From NCBI GenBank assembly GCA_000149265.1, contig CH002506.1, positions 181,173-245,172 of the forward strand: a DNA stretch of 64,000 nt. The letters are read 5' to 3'. Shown here in pieces: positions 1-16,839 of this stretch. A model generated the notes under the pieces. That model worked only from the letters and a program-made list of their open reading frames with translations, had not been told where the DNA came from and made no database searches. Source of the DNA: Ciona savignyi (taxonomy: Eukaryota > Chordata > Ascidiacea > Phlebobranchia > Cionidae). A program made the translations under genes and the position numbers. Each line of letters starts with the position of its first letter. Positions within the stretch are counted from its first letter, which is position 1.

Positions 1-100
1 TTTGTTTTATTTTTGCATGTGTCATATAGACATTAGATCATACATATTATCTGATGTGTATTTATTTAAGTTTCCCGAGTAATTAGTATTTTAATCAAAC

Positions 101-124
101 CCCCCAGCAGAGTTAGGTTAAAGT
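101..124 (+). promoter_or_regulatory. Splice acceptor and short leader before carboxypeptidase A start codon
   Basis: A pyrimidine-rich stretch ends in CAGCAG at 105-110, followed 14 bases later by the start codon at 125. The leader AGTTAGGTTAAAGT is identical upstream of copy B (5384-5397), where it also follows a pyrimidine tract and CAG. It is either the 3' end of a 5'-UTR intron or an acceptor for spliced-leader trans-splicing, which is known in Ciona. The sequence alone cannot decide between them. Confidence 0.45.
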
Positions 125-3100
125 ATGTTGTTGATTAGAACCCTTCAGGTCGCTGCTTTTCTTGTATTATGCTCCCAATGTGAGAGCAAGCTTATCACAA
201 GTCTGCCAGGCTTGGATAGTGAAGTGGGGTTCAAGCAATATTCCGATTACATAACAGTGGGTGACACAAGTGAGAAGCGCTTGTTTTACTGGTACATGGA
301 GTCCCAATCGGATCCCGCCACCGATCCACTTGTTCTATGGTTGAATGGAGGTCCAGGTTGCTCATCTTTTGGTGGACTTTTTGAGGAGTTGGGACCATTC
401 TACGTTCGTCCTAACATCACGTTAGGAAGAAACGAATACAGTTGGAATCGAATCGCAAACTTGTTGTTCCTAGAGTCTCCAGCTGGAGTCGGATTTTCAA
501 AGCCGTTGGTTAAAAAGGGTTATGATGTTGGTGATAATATAACTGCATCTCATTCGTTGCAATTTCTCATCAAATTCTTCCAAAAGTAAGCAGCAAACAA
601 CATTTATATAAATAAGCATTTAAAATTTTATGGTCGGTTATCACTTTTGCAAAGTTCTCATCAGAAGCTGCTTGAATTAATGAAAATTTCATTACTCCAG
701 CACAGAAATGATATCTGTTCTGATAACACACTGCAATTAAAACACTAATCTAACGATGGATACAAGATATTTTGGTGAATGTCAATGTTTAGTGTTTCTT
801 ATTGTCCTTACATTCTAGGATAACATGAGTTTAAAAATCCTGTTTTTGTTTTGCTTGTAAACACTACGCGACAGAGTCTGTAGGACATACGGTTACAACA
901 CAAATTTATAACTATTAGCTTTTGTTTGCTTTTTATTTCTCTCAGTGAACTAATGGATTGAACAGTGGATTATTGAACTAAAACAGCAATAATGTTTTCA
1001 TCATGCTTAATACACTGCAATAGAACCTGTGACAGATAATTCAATCCTTTACAAGTATTATAACACCTAATTGTCAAATGATAAACATGGTAAAACATAA
1101 ATATTTCATGTTCCGTTATTATAATTCTTTACTCCCAGCTTTCCTCACTTGAAATCACATGATTTCTGGATGACCGGGGAATCCTATGCCGGCCATTATA
1201 TACCAACCCTTGTGCAGAAAATAATGGAACACAATTTCCAATTCCCAGCTGACCAAATCAACCTGAAAGGAATCATGATTGGTGAGTGGTTTCTGCATGA
1301 AAGTACAAGTTTTAACGAAGGATGTAAGTGAACCAACTATTGACAAACTGTAATAGCTTTAGCAACTCAACTGTTAACATGTGTTTTCTTATAATAGATT
1401 TAAATAAAGCCTGGCTTCCCGCATGTGATGATATAAATAAACCAACCATCTACACATTGTAACTGCTACAGCAAATTAAATATCATCACAAGATGTCTTA
1501 TTATACCCCTAGAAAAATCATGACTTGAGAACATAAATAAACCAATCATCCACACTCTGTAATAGCTCCAGCAACATGACTGTGGATATAAGGTGCGTTA
1601 TAATAGATAAAGCTTAGCTTTCCACCTACAAGGATTTAAACGAACCAACCATCCACACTTATAGCTCCGGCAACTTGACTGGTGGCATGATGTGTCTTAT
1701 CATACAGTTGCCAAAACAGTGTATAAATGGTAGGATAGATGACATTAGCACAAGCAGGTTCTCCCTATGGACCAATACACAAATGTGGATACAGAAGTTC
1801 TGTTCTCCACTGTCTGGGTGACGTCATGGTTCCTAGTGGGCTTTGTTATTTTAGGTATTATTTGGTTTAATACTGGTCACAAAAATGGACATCAAGCCTC
1901 TGGTAGCCTCATCACTACTGGGTGGGTTATGTATCTTCGTTTGTTATTTCTGCCTGACAATAAACACTCTGCTTCCCCCAGGCAACCCACTCACCGACCT
2001 CACAGTTGATTATGGAGGGGAGATCGATTTCGCTTTCAGTCACAACCTCATTTCGAATGCCGCGTATCTTGGAGTCGTCAAGTATTGCAACTACTCCTTC
2101 CCTACTGATCGTGGTGGTTCCCCTGACCCGATACTCTGCAAAAAGTTCTCCAAAAGCTCAGCCGAGGAAATGGGTCCTATAAATATCGAAGATATTTTCG
2201 CAAACGTTTGCGAGCCGCTAAAATATAACCAAGCCACCGCGCTTCTGTTCAAACTGGCCAATACACAAACTGCAATGGGGGTATTTGCAAAACAAAGGTT
2301 ATTAATGCATTATAAAAGAACCAAACATACGTCTCCATATTATCCTTGCCAACGGAGTTTTACAGAGAAATATTTGAATCAGCCAATTGTACAGGTAGAC
2401 AACAAAAAGTGTTTAAATTTTAAGTTAATTTAGTTTGTGTTTGTACCAAAATTTGAAAATGTTTTCCTGTGGATAGACTATTGCTTCCACCCAATGGTAT
2501 TGAATATATTTTATATACCGTACATCAATGGTATTTCCAATTATTTAGGTAATTTTTTGTTTTTATGATGAAAACACGCAGCAGGTTGGAAAAAAATTGG
2601 AAATGGAAGAAAAGACGATAAAAAAACAGTCGTTAAAACTCGTGTATAATGCAACCAATTGATCAGACATGGCAGTCAATTTACACATTGTAACAATGAC
2701 TGTGGACATGAGTTTTCCAACCATGCCAACCCAATGATGGGCATGATGTGACCAATCATGTTATAACTCCTTGTTTATTTTGAGCACTCTGTGTTATCCA
2801 ATTGAAATCCCCATAGAAAGCAATCCATGCTGATCCAACCAACTGGGAGAGTTGTAACAATTTCATCAACACCCAATATTCCCGCGTTGACGTGGCGACT
2901 TCTATGATACCACTTTATAGAAACAACCTCCTCAATAAGGGAATCAAAATCCTGGTTTATTCTGGGTGATCTNNNNNNNNNNNNNNNNNNNNNNNNNNNN
3001 NNNNNNNNNNNNNNNNNNNNNNNNNNNNNNNNNNNNNNNNNNNNNNNNNNNNNNNNNNNNNNNNNNNNNNNNAGTTGAAATGATAACAGTCATTATGACA

Positions 3101-4575
3101 ATATTTAATTATCACATGCCCACAGTCAATTTGACTTGGCTATATTTAGTAAGCGTGTTTGGTTTATTAAAAGGTAAATAAAAACAATAGCCGAGTTGAC
3201 TTAACTATATGTTAAAAGTGTGTTTAGTGCATTATAAGGTAAATAACTGCGTTAAGAGTGAATTTATATTTGTTTACTAATTGAAAATTTCTTTCCACCT
3301 ACCAAAAACCAAAAGCGGTTCAGATATATAATGAATTGACGATCCCCCCTCTGGCAGGTACCCAACGATGTTTGAAAATGCTAGATTTGAAAATTAAATC
3401 AAAGTGGAAGTATTGGCTGGATTCCAAACACCAGGTAAATGTACAAACAACATTTCATTTATCCTATATTCAACAATGATAAATGTGGTTGCTTTGAAAT
3501 AAGATTTTATTATGAGTTGTTAAAGATAAATATTGAATCTGCCTGAAATGAATATTTAACCAGCAATAAATAGTTCTCCCAAAGGCTATATATTGACATT
3601 AGTTAATGAAAATGCATTGTTATTGTATACACTTTAGGTTTATTTAATTTTTAATGCAACAAGCAAATAATAAACGGGCGATGTAAAAAATTAAAGTGGC
3701 TCTGTAATCCACTAGGGTATAAAATATGGTTTATAATAAGTAATATTAGTCATGTAAATAGCTTAAATGGGGATAGTTTGTAGTTTAAATGCAGATAAAT
3801 TGTATAAAAAAATACTTGTTTACTATTTATGTCAATTAATATTTAACCAACAATAGGGTATTGTGTCCACACAATAAGAATGGGGAATGATTTTGTTCAT
3901 AAATACTTATATTGAGGTGATGAGATAATGTGCATCGTCATTGTATTGTCATGTGATGTGGTCATTGTTGATTTCACATGCAGTAAGCAACCATAAAAAG
4001 AATAAAACTGTTTAGTTGGTTAGACTTATATTTTTTATGGCTGAACTTGGATTAAAAAGATACAACAGTAATACAAGACATACAAGACAAGACAGCAAAT
4101 TGACAGTTAAAACAATTTAATATAAAATATTGCCAAAAAAATATGTAGGTAACTTCTAGATGCGGTTACAAAACCTAATTATAAATGAAAAAGTGGATTG
4201 CTCAGTTTAGATTTAAATAAAAGCACCTTTCGAAAGTCTTTCATTACGAAAATCATTTTTTATCTTAGTATTTGAGACAATCTTACAATTCCATGCATTA
4301 TTATTTAGAAATTTAATTAAATTTAATGTGAGAATACCTCGTAGAGGAGTCTCCTAACAATAATAGACAGACCAGACCAAATTAGAGAGTTGATGCAGCT
4401 TCAAATATATTGAACCCAAACATTATTTCAGGTGGGGGGTTACACGGAGGTGTATGACGGTTTAACATACGCCACTGTAAGGAATGCTGGACATGAGGTG
4501 CCATCCTTCCAACCAATGAGAGCTTACGATATGTTTACAAGGTTCATCAAAACTGGATCATTGGATAAATACTAA
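125..4575 (+). CDS. Serine carboxypeptidase (S10 family), tandem copy A, interrupted by an assembly gap
   Basis: Secreted or lysosomal serine carboxypeptidase that removes C-terminal residues from peptides. Exons with GT/AG borders: 125-585, 1139-1281, 1982-2394, 2817 into the gap at 2973, 3358-3434 and 4432-4575. A signal peptide (residues 1 to about 20) is followed by the oxyanion motif NGGPGCSS, the nucleophile motif GESYAG (exon 2) and the histidine motif NAGHEVP (last exon). The catalytic aspartate should lie at the end of exon 4, which is lost in the gap. Reading exon 4 in frame gives VYSG followed by a stop (TCT GGG TGA) just before the gap, where copy B reads VYSGDVD. One extra G explains this, as a contig-end error or a real frameshift. 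Exons 1, 2 and 6 are nearly identical to copy B, while exons 3-5 diverge. The family call is firm. Whether this copy is functional is not. Confidence 0.88.
1321..1740 (+). repeat. Degenerate tandem units of about 115 bp in intron 2 of copy A
   Basis: Three to four decayed units share the pattern ACCATCCACACTCTGTAATA, GCTCCAGCAACTTGACTGTG, then GGCATGATGTG, with partial spacer similarity. The same family sits in the matching intron of copy B (6655-6960) and in CFAP65 introns (55016-55680). Its middle resembles the core of the tRNA-headed SINE found throughout the window. Confidence 0.6.
2973..3072. other. Assembly gap (100 N)
   Basis: A run of exactly 100 N, the usual placeholder for a gap of unknown size. 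It removes the end of exon 4 of carboxypeptidase copy A, where copy B carries the catalytic aspartate. Confidence 0.99.
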
Positions 4576-5374
4576 TTTTTGTTATAACATGAATTTTGTG
4601 GACATTTAAGCTCTTATTCATCTAACTTTGGTGCAATAGATATAACATTTTAAATGACCCTTATCACAGTATATTGGTAATTTCTTACCTTAAAACAGTA
4701 AAATGGTAAGCGCTTTCCAAGACCTTGTTAAAATATACCACACTTCTTTCTCTGATCAACAATAACCATACAATATTCTGTTGATCAACAAGTTACTGAC
4801 CGTCGTATATAACCTGACTGATCTGATCCACAGGGCTCCAAATGGTAGTTTAATATAATTGTCTGACTTTAATATGCTCTAATCTTATCAACAAATATGG
4901 TATACCAGTATTAAAATTTACATTTTTTGGTTCAGTTCATTGTTTATTATTTGTTGCGTCTTGCAAGTGTTGTTTTCTTATAGACAGCCAGCCTACTTTC
5001 TTTGCGACAATATTATTTAAGTTATTTTCCATTTTTTATATTCTTTATAATTATAAAACTCATTTTTTATACTCAATATCTGCAGTTTTTTATTAGTTAT
5101 TTTTATGACTTTTTAAAGTTTTATGTATTTTAACTTAATTTTTATTTTTTCGTTTTGCACTAATAATTGTTAATGGTACAATCGTAAAAAAATTGGTTAT
5201 AAATATCCAAACACATTGTATAAGGTTATTAGTTCACAGAAATCACATCTATGATTACTTAATATTCTGACGATAATTGTGGTAACATGTTTAAGCCCTG
5301 ACCTCTTCCCACAATAATAAATCATCAATATAGGATCCAACCTACACATTAAGTGGCATTATAATCATTCTCTG

Positions 5375-5397
5375 TCATTGCAGAGTTAGGTTAAAGT
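5375..5397 (+). promoter_or_regulatory. Splice acceptor and leader before carboxypeptidase B start codon
   Basis: TCTCTGTCATTGCAG followed by the same 14-base leader seen before copy A, then ATG at 5398. It fits a 5'-UTR intron end or a spliced-leader acceptor. No TATA box or initiator is evident immediately upstream. Confidence 0.45.
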
Positions 5398-9945
<4,548 letters not shown>

Positions 9946-10429
9946 ATTTGCAGAAAGTTATTTACAAATGTATCGCCCCAAAATTGTGATAAGTTTGTGA
10001 TTTGCAAGATGACATAAATTGGTAGTTGTAAAACGGTCTAATATTAAGCTTAAATTATAATTACATATTGAGACGTTTGGAATGTAAACTTATGTTATCA
10101 GTCTGAACTGCCGTTCTTAAAATATATTTTTTAAATTTGTGCTTCAAATTCAATTTACTTATTATACAGAATCGAAATAACGAAACTATGGTCGCTCGTA
10201 TAATCTTTATTTCAATATTGTGCTGTTTGATATTATCTTTCCCTTATAATGTCTTTCTGATGTATTGACTGTATTATGTACTCGTTATTCATTTATATTG
10301 TCATACTTCTTTACATTATATGCGATATCGGACAAAGACCCACCCACTGTATATTATTGCACTAACACTGATCAATTTTATTTGTGCAACAGTATTATAC
10401 GGTGATTGTAGCATACTGTAGCTTTGTCA

Positions 10430-10690
10430 ATAGACTGTGGGCACGATTTATCTAACGATAATTGTTTTTAGTTCTGCAAGAAAATTCCCCTGCGAGTTAG
10501 TCTACGATAACTGTAAAAAAATCATATTTTGAATTTCTCTTACAAGTTATCCGACGATAACCGTGGATAAATCCTTTAATGTGGATTTCCCTTATAATTT
10601 TTTTCAAAAATAACTGTGGATAAATTTAACAAAGATTTTCCCCGTCGATAAATTATTAATATGGATTTTCCCACCATCCAGGATATAAAC
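10430..10690 (+). repeat. Degenerate tandem repeat of about 60 bp
   Basis: Three to four decayed units, each with a motif like TTATCCGACGATAACCGTGG followed by ATAAATCC and TTTCCC. No coding or RNA signal is visible. Confidence 0.5.
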
Positions 10691-12867
10691 GACAAAACCA
10701 TGCTCACCAACAACCAATAGTGCTAAATTGCTCGTCGCATTTATAACACGTATGGTGGTTACGTTTGATTTCAACACTAATAATACCTTTGATTTTAATT
10801 TACAGAATAATCATTTAATATTTTAAGTATGTACGTTGATATATTTAGAAACAGTGCTTTGATTTTTATCCTAATGGTGGTAGAATGAATGATTTGTTGT
10901 TCAGTGTTTATTGTGCTTCTGTTCGGAAATCGTATTTTTTAGTTGCAGAAAACTTTACGAATAAAAAAGTCACTATTAGCGTTAAAAAAACCGCACACGT
11001 TTTTTAGGCTATGCTGTAATCGTTTTGCGTTAACCAAAATTTTGATTAACAATTAGGTTTCCCGGTAACGTCCAGCTATAGGCCTACCTTTGTTTGATTA
11101 ACGATATGCTTTAAGGACCATTTTTCTGGTAGGGTAAAATAACAATTTTGGCAAAGATAAGTTTAGTTGATTTTTTTGGTTCCACGATGAAACACGAAGC
11201 AGGACGTTGGATGAAAAATTAAAAAACGGAAAAATTCGGCAAAACGACAGTCGTTAAAACGTCTATAATCCAATCAAATATATATACCTTAGGTATATTT
11301 ATGGGTCGATATAAAAAAAATAAATTAAACCAAAAAATTATGTTTATATCGTAAAGTCTTGCAGGAAAGTGTGGATCACCGTGGAAAAAGAAATATTCAA
11401 AAAATTTTACTAAAAATTTTAACCTTAGCATTCAAGAAAAAAAAATAAACTACAACTGGCAGAAATATATTAATCATTGCAGTTATTGCTTTAGTGTCAA
11501 AGCGAGTTTGTGAATCTTCGAAACTCTGATATGGACAGTGTGGATTGGATAGTGAAATAGTCGTGTTTATTCGGGGATAGAAAAACGCACAAGGCGTTTA
11601 TCACACGGGTAATTGTCACACTTGTTTGGCTGCAAGCAGATGGCCGACGCTCTTGTCAATTGATTTATTTAATTGTAATACATTGGTTTTTTTATTTTTT
11701 AACTCGCTAGCGTTGGGTGGGTTTCGATTTTATTTCCGCCCAAATCCTACCAATCTTCCTACCGACAGATGTCTCCAAAGAGTCACCAAGAACTTCAAAA
11801 TGAACTAAATGCTTTGCATTACTATTATTCCGAAAGTTTTAGTATTTTTGTATATTATTTTTTGTTAAAATAAAGTTTTGTCATATTCTCTTTTAATTAG
11901 AATGCGTTTTGGACCAATTAGTATTTTACTTAAATCGTGTTTTTTTTGTTTACGTAAATCCATGCAGTATACTAAAGAATAAATTACAAATATGGGATTT
12001 TGACCTTAAAAGGCTCGCTCCTTCATGATCAATTAAAGAGCTAGTTTTAATGACCAAAGTCCAATTCTTCAGGAAATATGTTTGTTGGTTAACGTCGGCC
12101 TTTAACCTATGCTGGCACAGCATAGCGTAGTCTGTTCGTGTGTGGTCGGCACCTCGTTCAGCCTACATAGCCGCATTATCTGAGAGGTGTTCTTCAATTT
12201 CTTGAGGCGTTTGGCTATCCTGGTAAAAAGTTTTTTTAAACGTAACCATTGTCGCTCGTTTGCTGTAATTCTGAAACGTTGCCAATATTTTCACTTCATA
12301 CATATTTACTTGGTTATGTCGGGTTAAAATATGTCCACATAGTCACTTACATTAGTGGAGTAAAGGTCACGAAAATTATTCTTTTAACAACACAGAAAGC
12401 ATTATTGTCTGAGACTCATGTACATTAGTTCCACCAACTGTGAACACTTTTAAATATCCATGCAAAATTGACATAAATGTAATCACCTTCGTTCGTTCGG
12501 CAGAGCCTACTAGTTTAACCATATTTTTATTTTACAATTCGTAATTCTGCGGATTGTTGTTAATGGTTGACAAAGTTTGTTCGTTTATATTTCCCAGGAA
12601 AACTAAAGGGACAATTATATAACGTGCATCGTGTTATATAATCGCCAAAAGTATTACCTCGTGCCTCCCGTATGAAATACGACGAAGATGTATTGCTTCA
12701 GTTTTTGTTTACCCAATAAACCACTATAAGTTCAGGCAACATTCCGCCACGTGCCTTGCAAAAAAAACCCAAAAAACAAAAAGACCAAACCACTGGATGG
12801 TTTCGAATCAACAACCTCTCGGCTCATGCTACGCGTCACGTATGAGCAAACCGAATTGTCAATGGGT

Positions 12868-13040
12868 CGTCTGGCTAAATGGTTAACGTAACCGAAACAT
12901 ATACCGATTTCAATATAAAACGGTCGTCGTGACTAGCCAATTATGGATTCAAATCATAGCCGAGTAAAAAAATAGTGGCCGAATGGTTAACGCTACCGAT
13001 ACAATTCTATACAAAAACGATCTTGGTCATGACGAGCCCT
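12868..13040 (+). repeat. Second tRNA-like repeat family, two adjacent copies
   Basis: GTCTGGCTAAATGGTTAACG at about 12870 and GTGGCCGAATGGTTAACGCT at about 12967 resemble the D-arm end of a serine/leucine-type tRNA. Each is followed by a similar spacer ending in GTCGTGACTAGCC or GGTCATGACGAGCC. A third piece lies at 15345-15430. They do not fold into a full tRNA, so they are best read as a tRNA-derived SINE. Confidence 0.45.
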
Positions 13041-13091
13041 TTAAGTGTCGAAGCTTGCCGATAAAGAATAAATAATAAAAAAGGTTTAAGG

Positions 13092-13355
13092 CAGGGGTCG
13101 GAAACCTGCGGCTCTTTTCTTTCTTGTGGTGCGTCTTCCGACTCTTATTATTTTTCTTGCTATAAGAGTAGCGGGCGCTTAATGAGTTTAATAGTACATA
13201 AGTGAAACAAACAGAACACTCGACTCTTTATCTCACACAGTGTTGTTTCCCTTTTATTGCGAAATTACTATTATAGTTTTGCGACTCCCAGTGATTTTTT
13301 TGTGTGGCATATAGGTTAAAATGGCTCTTCATGTGCAAAAGCTTTCCGACTCCTG
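13092..13355. mobile_element. hAT-type MITE (264 bp) with near-perfect 8-bp target duplication
   Basis: The left end CAGGGGTCGGAAACCTGCGG and right end CTTTCCGACTCCTG are inverted repeats. The flanks are GTTTAAGG (13084-13091) and GTCTAAGG (13356-13363), an 8-bp duplication with one mismatch. Eight-base duplications and CAGGGGTC-like ends are typical of hAT transposons. No transposase frame is present, so it is non-autonomous. Confidence 0.8.
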
Positions 13356-15344
13356 GTCTAAGGGACGAGCCCATCATTGGTTCGAACCTCAGCCCGATCA
13401 AAATATAATTGGGCGAAAACAGGGCCGGGGGCGATTAACGACCCAGCAACCCTTAGCCTAATGGTTTTTTTATCCAGCTTGGCAAGCAGTTATATAAAAC
13501 TAAACAATTGACTTACGTTCTCTTATCCGCCGTTAAAACATAAATGATTATATAAGCCGTTGTGATCCTTTTAGTTTGTAATGGTTTACTACATCCTTCG
13601 TTACTTAATGAGGCTTGCAAACTGTTTACTTTATTTTATTTATAGCCGAAAGATTAATCAGTAAAGATTCAATCCTATTATACCTCAATTCTGTAGCATT
13701 AATTACTAAGTTTATCGTCAGAGATATAAAATTGACTATAAGCTATACGTTTACCTCATAATCCCATCATTTACAGATTACAAGATTTAAAGGAATATGT
13801 GAAGTGATGTCAACCGCAATAACTTTTTAAACCCTGGTGCGATGTTTATTGTTTATTCTTGATTGTGAAAACAATTTTACGCCACAAAAAACTTTACCAT
13901 TCAGCGGTCCATAGTCGGGTACTTCTAGCGCCTAGCATATGTTACGGTTTCATGCTTATTGACGGGTGAAAAACGCAGAGAATTTAAAAAATATTTGGCG
14001 TGAAAACACTACATGTACAAGGTCGTGTTAAACAGGGTTATTGCAGTGTGCTGGAAACGAGAGACATTGCATTTTGGAACTGTCGTGTTGCAGAGTGCCT
14101 AAAGCGATGTCTCCAAATTCAAATTTGTACTTTGAAAGCTCTTTTTTGTGACGTTTCCATTATGTGTTCAAAATTAGCCCAAAATTTGATTACTTTTTGT
14201 CCAATTTCTAACACCACTGCGACTCTAGCGGATGCCTTTCCCTCAGCGTTTCGGCTATAGAGCCCAATGCGTATACCATACCTTCATCACCACGAGTACA
14301 ATACATTAGTATGTAAAGCTGGGGTAAGAAATTTTGGCCATACAAGAACGACCCTAAAGAGGTCAAATATTAACTTTTGCGTGGGAAATAATCTACATAT
14401 TATGTCATATTTGTCGAAGCACAAGGGCAGTTCTTGCTCGGTGTAAAACGCCAGCAGTGGCATCAAATGTCAACACCTGCGATTAAGCGTAGAATACTAA
14501 ATAGATTCATCTCGCAAACTGTCATAATCCGGTCGTGTTTACAAACTACGGTGATATTAAAGTCGGGGTAATGTTTATAACCTGTGGCCCGAAAGTTAAT
14601 TTTCAAAGCGTATCGGTCGGTGCGACCTGTATCCTTATCGCCGTGGGAAAGTGCTTATCCTTGTTATAGCGGTGCGACCAAAAATATCGACACAAAATAA
14701 GCTCGAAGTTCAATAAAGTTCGATTTCTGCACCACAGTAACCTTGGGTCGGATTCACAAAATCGTTCGTTTTCGTTCCAAAATCATTCGTTTGAGTTCCC
14801 TATTGCGGCTTTGTTTAGGCACGTGTTTAACGTAAACATACATACCTTTAAAATTTTGCTTTTTTTAAGCTGGTACCCCTTAGTAAATTTGAAACTTTTC
14901 CCAACAAAATTAGTAGGAAAAGCATAATCTATACTTTTATTTCACAAAGCTCTGCCTCTATATTAAAAAACTGCACGACTAAACAAGAACATCAGAAAGA
15001 TTAGCACATGCTGCGCTTAACCGTGCCAACATTGGGGAATCACCACCAATATTGCTCAGAAAACACTCAATCATCACGACTAAACATTCAAACACCATGA
15101 CTAAGGGGGTTTCACTCGTCAGATCCGGCCGCGCTACGAGATCAATTTGATTGGTTGTACGTAACTAAAGCCCATAAGTCATCAACCACTAATAACCGTG
15201 TACGTTTCTCACGCGGTATTTTTGTAAACTTTGTAAATTTCCGTGTTTTCAAAATGTTGTTTGCCAGTTTAGCGGTTTCTAAGTGTGTAGCATCATTGCG
15301 ATCTGCCATATTGACCTTTCGAAGGGAAGCAGCACCGCGTACGA

Positions 15345-15430
15345 CGACAACCGAATGGTTAACGCGGCCGATTCATCAACAGTATGACATGTAAAAACGA
15401 CCCGATGTCAAGATGTTGGAACCAGGCCCG
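15345..15430 (+). repeat. Fragment of second tRNA-like repeat family
   Basis: ACCGAATGGTTAACGCGGCC followed by GATTCATCAACA and ACGACCCGATGTCAAG, matching the units at 12868-13040. Confidence 0.4.
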
Positions 15431-16275
15431 GCAAAAACAACTTGTGCATACATTTCGGCTTGGTGAAAGTTATGTATAAGCACCGCAAATCCGGTTCAGG
15501 TATTTTTTTGTGGATTTTGTTCCAAAAATGCTATCTTGCGCAACATCTTATCAGTCAAAACTTAATATTTACATCGTGCATGATTAATTATATTTTGCGT
15601 TCTCGCCTGTGTCGCCCATACATTAAAATCTTAATTGAGTAAAATTAAATACAAAGCACAAATTAATTTTAGTTAAGATCGCGTTGTACTTTTTACAAGA
15701 CAAATTTTCATAAAGGGCTTACTACATTTTTTTAATTAACATACTGTTTGTGACTAAGGCGTGCGAACCACTCGGCAAATAAGAGAATATTTAGTTTTCC
15801 GGGGCCTAGTTTTTAACATGACACAACTGGTTCCGCGACTGTTCGTTCTAGTTTCTGCGTAAGAGTTGATCGCGAAAATCGTCCACCCACGCAACCACGA
15901 CTCAAAACTAACTTGGGAAAGTCAATCAACAGAAAGCGGCGAAACTATTTTCACTGAAAAAGTGACTATTCAAGATTAAAAAGCCATTAATCCACATCGC
16001 TTCCAGTTCGTGGGCCATTTTAGTTTGTTTTAGTTTATGGGCGGCGGAGAAATACACATTGAAGAATTTATTTGCGGATAACTCAAGTACATCGTGCCGA
16101 AGGGCGCTGCTAATCCTTTTATAGTTTGCGGTTCGCCGTCATAATATCATAATAAACGCACGAAGAAAATGTCATTTAAATGCTTAAAATACGTTATCTG
16201 AAAGGGCACATATTTTAAATTACAAAATCTAATGTAGAAAACCAGACATCAGTCGATATAAAACTTTATGGTTTT

Positions 16276-16541
16276 AGGATGGGATATTCATGTTCAGCTC
16301 CGTGAATGAGAAAACCAAGGGTTAACACACGGGCACCTCGCGCCCACTGTAGGGTTACCGGAGTAATAACAGTGTGTTGTGTATGGTTCACACATTCCTT
16401 CAATTTGGTAGAACTCATTAATCCGCTGGGTTCAAGCAATGTCGGTTAAGTGCCTTACCCAAGAACACAACCGAATAACAAGCGAACAGTTTCGAATCTA
16501 CAACCTTACGGTTGACCACCAGACTAACCGGTCGAACAAAA
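16276..16541 (-). repeat. tRNA-headed SINE, full length, reverse orientation
   Basis: Begins with the tail complement TAGGATGGGATATTCATG, includes GTTACCGGAGTAATAACAGT and AGTGCCTTACCCAAGAACAC, and ends in the tRNA-like head near GACTAACCGGTCGAAC. Confidence 0.8.
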
Positions 16542-16660
16542 ATGGTGTTAAGGAACACACGGACGTAACAGTAAAGCTCACAAAATGTGTAAGGTGGTCA
16601 TTGGGAAATTGTGCCTCGCTTTGTGACTGGTCAAGCGTTGTAATTGAGTTTGGATCAATA

Positions 16661-16839
16661 AAAAAGGAAGAAAACTGCACACTATAAAATCAAGATTATG
16701 ACTATAAGGTTAGTGTCAGGGCTGGAGTTAAAGTTTAAGCTATTTTTATGATTGATGTCCGTGTTTGGGTATGGCAGAGAATTAGTTTCCTTAGTTTTAG
16801 TAAGTAGTTTTTCTTTTCCACCATTTTCCTCATTTAGTG
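16661..16839. mobile_element. Foldback MITE with telomere-like interior
   Basis: The left arm AAAAAAGGAAGAAAACTGCA pairs roughly with the right arm TTTTTCTTTTCCACCATTTT. The interior has GGTTAGTGTCAGGGCTGG. Same family as 34000-34179 and 58978-59087, all with CTGCACACTA on the left; this copy and 58978-59087 also share TTTAGTGTTGCCCTTAAC on the right. Confidence 0.5.

Larger units (their letters stand above)
9946..13091. other. Gene-free stretch downstream of carboxypeptidase B
   Basis: AT-rich. No reading frame here has recognisable protein character. It contains a degenerate repeat (10430-10690), a dispersed motif CAAAACGACAGTCGTTAAAA near 11240 that recurs near 2620 and in reverse near 17830, and tRNA-like repeats from 12868. 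A 3' UTR and poly(A) site for copy B must lie near its start, but no AATAAA was found close to the stop codon. Confidence 0.6.

Noticed and set aside
1885-2433. Open frame with a hydrophobic N-terminus ([10 protein letters not shown]) running into carboxypeptidase copy A exon 3
   Set aside because: The hydrophobic part is the intron's pyrimidine tract read in frame. Exon 3 starts at the CAG at 1979-1981, the phase matches exon 2, and copy B has no such extension.
11219-11431. 70-codon minus-strand frame rich in phenylalanine
   Set aside because: Low-complexity reading of an A-rich dispersed repeat that also occurs near 2620 and 17830.
14000-14260. 86-codon cysteine-rich frame
   Set aside because: No signal peptide, no recognised cysteine pattern, no splice context, in sequence full of short chance frames. 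The frame at 15155-15394 was rejected for the same reasons.
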